From: Metaruminococcus_A sp964607135
Lineage (GTDB): Bacteria; Bacillota; Clostridia; Oscillospirales; Ruminococcaceae
Direction: 5' to 3'
NCBI GenBank assembly: GCA_964607135.1
Contig: CAZSIV010000052.1
Span: 1-12,011 of the forward strand
DNA: 12,011 nt
Shown: positions 5,504 through 12,011 of the stretch, one piece after another
Numbering within the stretch: the first letter of the stretch is position 1
How the letters are laid out: each line of letters opens with the position of its first letter
The notes under the pieces: generated by a model
The model's database searches: none
What the model was told of the DNA's origin: nothing
What the model saw: only the letters and a program-made list of their open reading frames with translations
Position numbers and translations under genes: made by a program

Positions 5504-6721
5504 ATGCTCGGATTGTTTCAGAACGCAGCCGGCCTGTTGTTCGGCGTCTTTTTTTCACTGTTCAGCGCGGTGTTCGGCGTGCCTTGGGGCGGGGTGGAGC
5601 CCGATGCTCCCCAAAGCTTGGAACTCCCCACAATGATCCTGCATACGGAATCCTTTCAGGGAGAGAGCAGGGCAATAGAGCTTTCCGAATATGTCGGGCG
5701 GGATGTGGAAGACCCAGCCTTTCTAAAGGAGCTTTTGGAGAGCAATTCCATCCGATCCTTCTCCGCGGCGGCGGGGGAGCAGGCCGAAGCCGAGATGAAG
5801 CAGGAGGCGGGAGTTTATTCATACGGCTGGAACGACCGCCCCGCCTATGTAAAGCTGTGGAAAATGGATCCCGGCGGGGAGCTGGAAGAGGCCGAATGCA
5901 GCGGGCTCTCCGCCTCGATCCGGTTCGGCGTGCTCCAGATGAGCTTGACCCTGCCCGAAGAGCCCGGCGATTACCTGCTGGTCGTTCATCAAAAGTACAA
6001 CATTGGCTCGGCGCTCCATTTGTTCCGCCTTTCGGTCGGGGAGGCTGGAGCACCGGCGGGATTCTTCTATGAGCCGCCGGAGACCTATGATTTCGACGAG
6101 GCAAGGGAATACGGCTATCTGGTCGATACAAAAGAAGGCGTTGAAAATATCGGGATTCTGAACCAATTTATCCGGGACTTGGAAAACCGAACGGAGCATT
6201 CCATTTATCTGATCCGGGAAGGCGAGGAAGGGAGGCCGGTCGTCCTCCAGCTCCTCTGCCGTTACGGCCAGCTGGTCGTTTATTATGACAGCACCCGGGC
6301 GGGCGGCGAAATCGTTCGAAAAGAATATGACTATATCCGCACTGTTGTAGACGAGGAGGGCCTCGCTTATTACCTCATCGACTCGAAGGGGGAAGAAGAG
6401 ACTCTGCTTGAGATCAAAATAAATGAAGACCGAAAACCGGGGGAATACGGCGGGATCATCGTTGCCTCGACGCCGCGGGAGGATGGCGTCACCTATCTCA
6501 TTTACGGCTCCCGCACAGGAGAGGACGGCGGAAACCGCTATTTCAATGTCTTTGTGGACAGCCGGACAAGGGTCGTCCGGTCCGGGGAGGAAACCCAGGC
6601 GTCCGCCATCCAGCTGGGGGACGATATCGCGGTGACGGACGATCCGGATTATCAGCCGCAGACCCCCAACACGGTCAGGGCAGCGCTGGTCTGGGCGGTT
6701 CCCGGCGGAGCGGGCGCTTGA
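5504..6721 (+). CDS. Putative exported protein of unknown function
   Basis: This encodes a 405-residue protein I cannot assign to a pathway. The ATG at 5504 is preferred to the open frame's earlier ATG (5390) because AGGAGG (5491-5496) lies seven bases upstream, and the earlier part is repeat DNA. The N-terminus has a hydrophobic stretch (about 7-27, with LLFGVFFSLFSAVFGV). It lacks the usual basic residues and has no lipobox, so it may be a signal peptide or a membrane anchor. The middle part (about 205-305), with ENIGILNQFIRDLEN, SIYLIREGEEGRPVVLQLL and a YYDSTR motif, resembles DUF4362-type regions of Bacillus exported proteins. The C-terminal part (about 345-400), with NVFVDSRTRVV and LGDDIAVTDD, recalls the small OB-like DUF3221 fold. 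Both resemblances are tentative. The protein is acidic and Gly/Glu-rich, as expected of a surface protein. Confidence 0.75.
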   Translation: MLGLFQNAAGLLFGVFFSLFSAVFGVPWGGVEPDAPQSLELPTMILHTESFQGESRAIELSEYVGRDVEDPAFLKELLESNSIRSFSAAAGEQAEAEMKQEAGVYSYGWNDRPAYVKLWKMDPGGELEEAECSGLSASIRFGVLQMSLTLPEEPGDYLLVVHQKYNIGSALHLFRLSVGEAGAPAGFFYEPPETYDFDEAREYGYLVDTKEGVENIGILNQFIRDLENRTEHSIYLIREGEEGRPVVLQLLCRYGQLVVYYDSTRAGGEIVRKEYDYIRTVVDEEGLAYYLIDSKGEEETLLEIKINEDRKPGEYGGIIVASTPREDGVTYLIYGSRTGEDGGNRYFNVFVDSRTRVVRSGEETQASAIQLGDDIAVTDDPDYQPQTPNTVRAALVWAVPGGAGA

Positions 6722-6747
6722 CAAAAGCGGGAAATTTCCTTTAAAAT
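6718..6747 (+). promoter_or_regulatory. Candidate promoter of the parE-parC transcript
   Basis: A perfect TTGACA (6718-6723) overlaps the stop codon of the preceding gene. TAAAAT (6742-6747) follows after 18 bases, within an AT-rich patch in otherwise GC-rich DNA. Transcription would start near 6754 and give a leader of about 590 nt to parE. No better promoter was found between here and 7341. Confidence 0.6.
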
Positions 6748-6789
6748 AAAAAAACAGCGTATTTTTTGCCGCTTTCCGCAAAGAATGAA

Positions 6790-6958
6790 CCACGACGCGG
6801 CCCGTGGCCGAGCAGGCCAATTCGCACACCAATGTTTTGCTGATTTTGGGGTAATAGACCTGCGAGGCGCGCTGTATGAAACATGTGCTTCGCGGGTTAG
6901 AAACTGTCAGGTCTGATATTACCTGTGAATCGCGTATCGAGAGCGGAGAGACTCCGCG
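6790..6958 (+). repeat. Forward repeat unit in the parE leader
   Basis: This is a full forward copy: TTCGCACACCAATGTTTT (about 6820-6837), then hairpin arms CCTGCGAGGCGC (6859-6870) and GTGCTTCGCGGG (6885-6896) around a 14-base loop. All twelve positions pair if G-U pairs are allowed. It continues to the ATCGCG anchor (6929-6934) and a perfect GCGGAG-AGA-CTCCGC hairpin (6943-6957). Confidence 0.85.
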
Positions 6959-6959
6959 C

Positions 6960-7250
6960 CCGTGACCGGGCAGGACAATCGCGGCGGGGAGCCCCCGCAA
7001 GGCAGACGCGATCCCTAAGCTGTGCTAAGAGTGGGATTGGTAACCCGCGAGGCGCCTTTTTCATATTTTTATCTCGGACATCTCGCAGGATGGTCACTTA
7101 AAGACCAATAAAACGTTTGAGTGCGAAATTGCTCACAGGGGCACCCTGCGCCGGGTAACCCCGGCAGGACAATACGCGATCCGTAGGTATCATGTGTAAC
7201 AAGCATTGGAAGCCCGCGAGCCACATGTTTCGTAAAACGTGCCTCGCAGG
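6960..7250 (-). repeat. Two inverted repeat units in the parE leader
   Basis: Read on the minus strand, this segment follows the same order as the plus-strand array at 4172-4375. An ATCGCG anchor comes first, then a GCCGGG/CCCGGC hairpin (7150-7165), then TTCGCAC and ACGTTTTATTGG, then the main hairpin with arms at 7076-7089 and 7044-7056. GGTTACC, a second ATCGCG anchor and a perfect GCGGGG/CCCCGC hairpin (6984-6998) follow. A further inverted main hairpin (arms 7213-7224 and 7239-7250) shares the loop block GAAACATGTG with the forward unit at 6859-6896. Confidence 0.85.
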
Positions 7251-7280
7251 ACAGCTATCCCAAAAAGAGAAACCAAATCT

Positions 7281-7303
7281 CCGCAGGTCTTTTCGGCCTG
7301 CGG
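7281..7303 (+). other. Hairpin in the parE 5' leader
   Basis: CCGCAGG (7281-7287) and CCTGCGG (7297-7303) form a perfect 7-bp stem 37 bases before the parE start. It is not followed by a T-run, so it is unlikely to be a terminator. It may be a further degenerate repeat hairpin or affect mRNA stability. Its role is unknown. Confidence 0.4.
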
Positions 7304-7340
7304 TTCACATTTGCCCGCAGCGGCAGGATAGGAAGGGACT

Positions 7341-9323
7341 ATGGCGAAAAAGAAACAGGAGTATAACAACGAAAGCATCTCGTCCTTAAAGGGGGCGGAC
7401 CGGGTCAGGAAGCGCCCGGGGGTCATCTTCGGCTCGGACGGGCTGGAGGGCTGCGAGCACTCGGTCTTTGAAATCCTCTCCAACTCGATCGACGAGGCGA
7501 GAGAGGGGCACGGCGACCGGATCATCGTCACCCGCTACCTCGACCGCTCGATCGAGGTGCAGGACTTCGGCCGCGGCATCCCGGTGGATTACAACCAGAA
7601 TGAGGAGCGCTACAACTGGGAACTCGTCTTCTGCGAGCTCTACGCGGGCGGCAAATACAACACCAACGAAGCGGAGAGCTATGAGTTCTCCCTCGGCCTC
7701 AACGGGCTCGGCTCCTGCGCCACCCAGTATTCCTCCGAGTATTTCGACGCCGAAATCTTCCGGGACGGCTACCGCTACACCCTCCACTTTGAAAAGGGGG
7801 AGAACATCGGCGGGCTGAACAAAGAGCCGACCGGCTCCAAAAAGACAGGGAGCCGCCAGCGCTGGAAGCCTGACCTGGATGTCTTTACCGACATTGACAT
7901 CCCCGTTTCCTATTACCGGGACGTCCTCAAACGGCAGGCTGTCGTCAACAAGGGGCTGACCTTTGTCTTTCGGAACCAGACAGAGCAGGGGTTTGAGACC
8001 GAGGAGTTCTGCTACGAGGACGGGATCGCCGACTATGTAAAAGAGCTCGTCGGGGAGGAGGCCCTGACCACCGTTCAGTATGTCGAAGCGGAGCGGCGGG
8101 GGCGCGACCGCGCCGACAAGCCGGATTACCGGGTCAAGCTCTCGGCGGCCTTCGTCTTTTCGAACCGGGTCAAGCTGACCGAGTATTACCACAACTCCAG
8201 CTGGCTGGAGCACGGCGGCTCGCCGGAGCGGGCGGTCAAGCAGGCCTTTGTCTCCCAGATCGACGCCTATCTGAAGCAGGGCGGCAGGTACTTCAAAAAC
8301 GAGAGCAAGATCAGCTTTGCCGACGTGGAAGACTGCCTTGTCTTGGTATCTTCCTCCTTCTCGACCCAGACCTCCTACGAAAACCAGACGAAAAAGTCGA
8401 TCACCAATAAATTTATCTACGAGTGCATGACCGAGTTCCTCAAGCATCAGCTCGAGGTCTACTTTTTGGAAAACCCGGATGAAGCCACCCGGATCGCCGA
8501 ACAGGTGCTGGTCAACAAGCGCAGCCGCGAAAACGCCGAAAAAACCCGGCTCAACCTCAAAAAGAAGCTGGCCGGCGGGATCGACCTGCAAAACCGGGTT
8601 CAGAAGTTTGTCGACTGCCGGAGCAAGGACCTCAGCCGCCGAGAGCTTTACATCGTGGAGGGGGATTCCGCCCTCGGCTCCTGCAAGCAGGGGCGGGACG
8701 CCGAATTTCAGGCGATCATGCCGATCCGCGGCAAAATCCTCAACTGCCTGAAGGCGGACTACGATAAAATCTTTAAAAACGATATCATCACCGACCTCCT
8801 CAAAGTCCTCGGCTGCGGGGTGGAAGTCAAGACCAAAGCGAACAAGGAGCTCTCCTCCTTCGACTTAAACGGGCTGCGGTGGCACAAGGTCGTTATCTGC
8901 ACCGACGCCGATGTCGACGGTTTCCAGATCCGCACCCTGGTGCTGACCATGCTTTACCGGCTGACCCCGACGCTGATCGAGGAGGGGTATGTCTATATCG
9001 CCGAATCCCCGCTCTTTGAGATCACCAGCAAGGGAAAGACCTATTTCGCCTACACCGAAAAAGAGAAGACCGAAATCCTCGCCATGATCGGGAAGGATAA
9101 ATACAACATCCAGCGCTCGAAAGGGCTGGGGGAAAACGAGGCGGATATGATGTGGCTGACCACCATGAACCCCGAAACCCGGCGGCTGATCAAGGTCACC
9201 CGGGACGAGGCGGAGGCCACGGCTAGGATGTTCGACCTGCTGCTGGGGGACAACCTCCAGGGGCGGAAGGACTTTATCTCCGAATTCGGCTCCCAATATG
9301 TAGAGCTGGCGGATATCAGTTGA
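7341..9323 (+). CDS. parE: Type IIA DNA topoisomerase, subunit B (topoisomerase IV ParE-like)
   Basis: This is the 660-residue ATPase and TOPRIM subunit of a type IIA topoisomerase, which with the next gene product passes one duplex through another to decatenate or relax DNA. The start at 7341 follows GGAAGGG. The GHKL ATPase domain (about 10-220) has FEILSNSIDEA, with E44 as probable general base and N48 as Mg-binding Asn, then VQDFGRGIP (73-81), GGKYN and SLGLNGLGS (117-125). The transducer carries QTK (349-351), the ATP-contacting switch lysine loop. The TOPRIM domain has IVEGDSALGS (438-447, E440) and PIRGKILN, then CTDADVDG (520-527, D522 and D524). QRSKGLGENEADMMW is near the end. The sequence is clearly divergent from textbook GyrB: SLGLNGLGS replaces the usual GLHGVGAS, and Q529 follows DADVDG where His is usual. 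It could be labelled GyrB-like; gene order and the partner's C-terminus favour topoisomerase IV. Confidence 0.88.
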   Translation: MAKKKQEYNNESISSLKGADRVRKRPGVIFGSDGLEGCEHSVFEILSNSIDEAREGHGDRIIVTRYLDRSIEVQDFGRGIPVDYNQNEERYNWELVFCELYAGGKYNTNEAESYEFSLGLNGLGSCATQYSSEYFDAEIFRDGYRYTLHFEKGENIGGLNKEPTGSKKTGSRQRWKPDLDVFTDIDIPVSYYRDVLKRQAVVNKGLTFVFRNQTEQGFETEEFCYEDGIADYVKELVGEEALTTVQYVEAERRGRDRADKPDYRVKLSAAFVFSNRVKLTEYYHNSSWLEHGGSPERAVKQAFVSQIDAYLKQGGRYFKNESKISFADVEDCLVLVSSSFSTQTSYENQTKKSITNKFIYECMTEFLKHQLEVYFLENPDEATRIAEQVLVNKRSRENAEKTRLNLKKKLAGGIDLQNRVQKFVDCRSKDLSRRELYIVEGDSALGSCKQGRDAEFQAIMPIRGKILNCLKADYDKIFKNDIITDLLKVLGCGVEVKTKANKELSSFDLNGLRWHKVVICTDADVDGFQIRTLVLTMLYRLTPTLIEEGYVYIAESPLFEITSKGKTYFAYTEKEKTEILAMIGKDKYNIQRSKGLGENEADMMWLTTMNPETRRLIKVTRDEAEATARMFDLLLGDNLQGRKDFISEFGSQYVELADIS

Positions 9324-9366
9324 AAAGTGCGTTGAAACTGTTGAAATAATACATGGAGTTGAGAGA

Positions 9367-11613
9367 ATGGCCCCCAGAAAACCAAAAGAACCAAAAAAAG
9401 AAGAGAAAAAGGGCGGTGGCATCCAGGGATATATCGCCGGAGCGGGGCTGGTGCAGGAGCAACGGATCACCAGCACCCTGGAACAGAACTACATGCCCTA
9501 TGCGATGAGCGTCATCATGTCCCGCGCCCTGCCGGAAATCGACGGATTCAAGCCGTCTCACCGGAAATTGCTATACACAATGTATAAAATGGGATTATTA
9601 TCCGGAACGAGGACCAAATCGGCGAATGTCGTCGGCACGACCATGCGGCTCAACCCCCATGGAGACGGCGCGATTTACGAGACGCTGGTTCGGCTCTCCC
9701 GCGGGTATGAGGCGCTGCTCCACCCCTATGTCGATTCAAAGGGGAACTTCGGCAAGGCCTATTCCCGCGACATGGCCTACGCGGCCTCCCGGTACACCGA
9801 AGTCAAGCTCGACCCCCTCTGCGGCGAGCTTTTCCGGGACATCGACCGGGACACGGTCGACTTTGTCCCGAACTACGACAACAGCACCACCGAGCCGGTT
9901 TTGCTTCCCACCACCTTCCCCAGCATCCTGGTCAATGCCAATGTGGGGATCGCGGTTTCGATGGCGAGCTCGATCTGCTCCTTTAATCTGGCCGAGGTCT
10001 GTGAAACGGCGGCGGCCCTGATCAAGAATCCGGAGCACGATATCATGGAGACTCTCAGGGCGCCCGACTTTTCCGGCGGCGGCCTGATTTTATACAATCG
10101 GGACGAATTAGAGAAAATATACAAAACCGGCCGGGGCGGCGTCCGCGTCCGGTGCCGGTATCAATACGACAAGCCGAACAACTGCATCGAGATCACCGAA
10201 ATCCCGCCCACCACCACGGTCGAGGCGGCGATGGACAAGATCATCGACCTCATTAAGCAGGGGAAGATCCGCGAAATCTCCGACATGCGGGACGAGACCG
10301 ACCGGGGCGGGCTCAAGCTGACGCTCGACCTCAAACGGGGCGTCGACCCGGAGAAGCTGATGCAGAAGCTCTACAAAACCACCCCGCTGGAGGACAGCTA
10401 CTCCTGCAACTTCAACGTCCTGATCGGCGGCGCGCCCCGGGTGCTCGGCGTCCGGGAAATCCTGGAGGAGTGGACGGCCTTCCGGACGGAATGCGTCCGC
10501 CGGCGGGTCTATTTCGAGCTGGGGAAGAAAAAGGAGAAGCTCCATCTGCTCGAAGGGCTCGAAAAAATCCTGCTCGACATCGACCGGGCGATTAAGATCG
10601 TCCGGGAGACCGAGGAGGAGACCGAGGTCGTCCCCAACCTGATGATCGGCTTCGGGATCGACGAAGTCCAGGCGGAGTATGTGGCCGAAATCCGACTGCG
10701 CCATCTCAACCGGGAGTATATCCTCAAGCGCACCCAGGAGATCGAGCAGCTCACGGAGGAGATCGCCGAGATGGAGGGAATCCTCGGCGACCCGAAAAAA
10801 GTCCGCGCCATCATCATTTCGGAGCTCAAAGAGGTGGCGAAGAAGTACGGTCAGCCCCGCAGGAGCCTGATCGTTTACGCCGAGGAGACAGAGGAGGAAG
10901 CCTACGAGGAGGAGATCCCGGACTATCCGGTCAACCTCTTCCTCACCGAAGAAGGGTATTTCAAAAAGATCACCCCCCAGTCGCTGCGGATGAGTTCGGA
11001 GCAGAAGCTCAAAGAGGGCGACCGGGTGAGGATGCAGCTGGAGGCGGCCAACGGCGCCGAGCTGCTCTTCTTCTCCGACCAGGGGCAGGTTTACAAGACC
11101 TTTGCCTATGAGTTCGACGACACTAAAGCGAGCGTCCTCGGGGAGTACGTCCCGGCGAAGCTCGGCTTCGAGGAGGGCGAGCGGGTGGCCGGGCTGATCG
11201 TCACCGCCGATTATTCCGGGTTCGTCCTCTTCTTCTTTGAAAACGGCAAGGCCGCCAAGGTGCCGCTCACCGCTTACCAGACCAAGACCAGGCGGAAAAA
11301 GCTGGCGAATGCCTATTCGACGGCTTCGCCGCTGACAGCGCTCTACCAGGCGCAGGACGGTGACGAGTTCATGCTGGTCTCTTCCAACACCCGGCGGCTC
11401 CTCTTCAACAGCGCCATGATCGCCCCGAAAGCGACCCGGGATTCCCAGGGGGTGGCGGTGATGGCCCAGAAAAAAAACTGCCGGCTCGAAAAAGTCCTGC
11501 CCTATCGGGAAGGGGAGCTCGCGAATCCCCACCGGTACCGCACCAAGACCCTGCCCGCCGCCGGCGCTCTCCCCCGCGAGGAGGATTTGGGCGAGCAGAT
11601 GTCCTTGGTCTGA
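9367..11613 (+). CDS. parC: Type IIA DNA topoisomerase, subunit A (topoisomerase IV ParC-like)
   Basis: This is the 748-residue DNA-breaking subunit partner of the ParE-like protein encoded 43 bases upstream. The ATG at 9367 has a modest GGAG about eight bases before it. A Lys/Glu-rich tail (1-17) precedes the winged-helix breakage domain, with SRALPEIDGFKPSHRKLLY (52-70). The DNA-linking tyrosine is Y143, next to R142, in AASRYTE. The tower and coiled-coil region runs to about 500, with Glu/Lys-rich helices around 385-420 and 445-495. The C-terminal beta-pinwheel (about 520-715) lacks a GyrA box: the nearest match is QTKTRRKKL near 638-646. Without that box, DNA wrapping and negative supercoiling are not expected, which supports topoisomerase IV. 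The quinolone-binding region reads NPHGDGAIYETL: G101 stands where Ser is usual, and E105 is the usual acidic residue. Confidence 0.88.
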   Translation: MAPRKPKEPKKEEKKGGGIQGYIAGAGLVQEQRITSTLEQNYMPYAMSVIMSRALPEIDGFKPSHRKLLYTMYKMGLLSGTRTKSANVVGTTMRLNPHGDGAIYETLVRLSRGYEALLHPYVDSKGNFGKAYSRDMAYAASRYTEVKLDPLCGELFRDIDRDTVDFVPNYDNSTTEPVLLPTTFPSILVNANVGIAVSMASSICSFNLAEVCETAAALIKNPEHDIMETLRAPDFSGGGLILYNRDELEKIYKTGRGGVRVRCRYQYDKPNNCIEITEIPPTTTVEAAMDKIIDLIKQGKIREISDMRDETDRGGLKLTLDLKRGVDPEKLMQKLYKTTPLEDSYSCNFNVLIGGAPRVLGVREILEEWTAFRTECVRRRVYFELGKKKEKLHLLEGLEKILLDIDRAIKIVRETEEETEVVPNLMIGFGIDEVQAEYVAEIRLRHLNREYILKRTQEIEQLTEEIAEMEGILGDPKKVRAIIISELKEVAKKYGQPRRSLIVYAEETEEEAYEEEIPDYPVNLFLTEEGYFKKITPQSLRMSSEQKLKEGDRVRMQLEAANGAELLFFSDQGQVYKTFAYEFDDTKASVLGEYVPAKLGFEEGERVAGLIVTADYSGFVLFFFENGKAAKVPLTAYQTKTRRKKLANAYSTASPLTALYQAQDGDEFMLVSSNTRRLLFNSAMIAPKATRDSQGVAVMAQKKNCRLEKVLPYREGELANPHRYRTKTLPAAGALPREEDLGEQMSLV

Positions 11614-11695
11614 GGATATCTTTGCCTGGATGGCGCAATACGCGCCGCAGTGGCTCATCCGCGGGATAGGAGAACCAAGCAAAAGCGCGCGGGGC

Positions 11696-11726
11696 AAAAA
11701 AGAAAACGGCCGGTGATTACCGGCCG
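11696..11726 (-). terminator. Rho-independent terminator on the minus strand
   Basis: CGGCCGGT and ACCGGCCG form a perfect 8-bp stem with a 4-base loop (11707-11726). On the minus strand it is followed by TTTTCTTTTTT (11706-11696). On the plus strand no T-run follows, so it is poorly suited to end the parC transcript. No minus-strand gene feeding into it was identified. Confidence 0.6.
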
Positions 11727-11812
11727 CCTGCATTGCACTTTCTCCGCAAACGCCTTAGAAGAGGGCAACGCCTTATTATCATGCCGCGTTTTCCGAGGTT
11801 TATACAGGGTGA
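11696..11812 (-). ncRNA. Possible small minus-strand RNA ending at a terminator
   Basis: On the minus strand a rod-like fold can be drawn. CCTGTAT (11808-11802) pairs with ATGCAGG (11733-11727) using one G-U pair. Inside it, CTC pairs with GAG, AAACGC with GCGTTT, and GGCA with TGCC. The G-U pair would be an A-C mismatch in a plus-strand RNA, so the minus strand is favoured. The fold is followed at once by a terminator (11726-11696). I found no convincing minus-strand promoter and no match to a family I know, so this is only a candidate. Confidence 0.25.
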
Positions 11813-11898
11813 AATAAAAAAGAAGAGCCGAACGCTTTAAACGCACCCCGTGTTTTGCCGCTGGGGTGGAAAGGACAGGTGCTTTTAGAAATTTGGGG

Positions 11899-11927
11899 TT
11901 GCATCCGGGCGGAAACTGTGGTAAACT
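11899..11927 (+). promoter_or_regulatory. Promoter of the 3'-terminal gene
   Basis: TTGCAT (11899-11904) and TAAACT (11922-11927) are separated by exactly 17 bases. The predicted start is near 11934, 30 bases before the ATG at 11964, and an AAGGAG ribosome binding site lies at 11949-11954. Confidence 0.65.
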
Positions 11928-11963
11928 ATATCATACTATCTAAATCTGAAGGAGTGTCCCTGT

Positions 11964-12011
11964 ATGAGCGTGTGGGAAATAATCGGCGGCTGTTTGATTC
12001 TGGTCGTTGGA
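11964..12011 (+). CDS. secG: Probable SecG, preprotein translocase subunit (5' end only)
   Basis: Only the first 16 codons are present, reading MSVWEIIGGCLILVVG, and the gene runs off the window. A short polar start followed at once by EIIGG and a hydrophobic helix is how clostridial SecG proteins begin. SecG is a small two-helix membrane protein that assists the SecYE channel in protein export. The start is supported by AAGGAG nine bases upstream and a promoter at the right distance. With so few residues, another small membrane protein remains possible. Confidence 0.5.
   Translation, partial: MSVWEIIGGCLILVVG

Larger units (their letters stand above)
11614..11898. other. Intergenic region between parC and the next gene
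   Basis: No protein gene is supported here. The stretch holds a small GGCGC/GCGCC hairpin near 11639-11653 and the inverted repeat at 11707-11726. A CACCCC/GGGGTG stem spans about 11844-11868. AACGCCTTA occurs at about 11749 and 11768, with a relative, AACGCTTTA, at 11831. A perfect repeat-family copy is absent, but the GC hairpin and CGCGGGATAGG near 11661-11671 may be eroded remnants. Confidence 0.5.

Noticed and set aside
5819..7000. 393-residue minus-strand open frame opposite the exported-protein gene
   Set aside because: It is antisense to a well-supported gene and starts inside a repeat unit; no ribosome binding site or recognisable domain.
3675..7250. Integron attC-like recombination sites
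   Set aside because: The hairpins lack paired RYYYAAC/GTTRRRY core sites at the stem bases and there are no cassette genes between them.
10108..11733. 541-residue minus-strand open frame opposite parC
   Set aside because: It is the antisense reading of a GC-rich gene, dominated by Leu/Asp/Glu/Gly, and lacks a start signal.

Overview
The window looks like chromosomal DNA from a GC-rich member of the Clostridia, most likely an Oscillospiraceae/Ruminococcaceae-type gut anaerobe. This is inferred from strong AGGAGG ribosome binding sites, TTGACA/TATAAT-type promoters, a DUF6809-like small protein, a FolT gene under a tetrahydrofolate riboswitch, and a divergent clostridial-style topoisomerase IV pair. 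No phage, plasmid, transposase, rRNA, tRNA or CRISPR genes were seen.

Layout. 1-450: intergenic DNA packed with short hairpins. 471-2052 (+): acyl-ACP thioesterase, then a lipoprotein with three PepSY domains, probably one transcript. 2064-3205 (+): an aldo/keto reductase with its own near-consensus promoter and a bidirectional terminator. 3313-3664 (-): a DUF6809-like gene whose promoter has a perfect inverted repeat between -35 and -10. 3675-4375: a repeat array including a 169-base tandem duplication. 4330-5117 (-): FolT, the folate-specific S component of an ECF transporter, with promoter, THF riboswitch and a Shine-Dalgarno-masking hairpin. 5266-6721 (+): a putatively exported protein of unknown function behind another repeat copy. 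6718-7340: a promoter followed by a leader of about 590 nt made largely of forward and inverted repeat copies. 7341-11613 (+): parE-like and parC-like genes. 11614-11963: intergenic region with a possible minus-strand RNA and the promoter of the last gene, the first 16 codons of a probable secG.

The most striking feature is a modular, hairpin-rich repeat family in at least four intergenic regions (1-450, 3675-4375, 5283-5416, 6790-7250). One module is a hairpin with arms close to CCTGCGAGGTGC / GCACCTCGCGGG. Another is an ATCGCG anchor followed seven or eight bases later by a 15-nt hairpin, GCGG-nn-loop-nn-CCGC, whose inner pairs change together (AA/TT, AG/CT, GG/CC). Arms are conserved as pairs, with many G-U-compatible changes, which suggests selection or mobility acting on a folded nucleic acid. 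One copy supplies the last ~15 codons of folT. I do not recognise the family by name.

The best-supported regulatory system is the folT leader. The 3' strand of riboswitch stem P1 is perfectly complementary to the loop of the hairpin that masks the ribosome binding site, so a translational OFF switch on THF binding can be read from the sequence.
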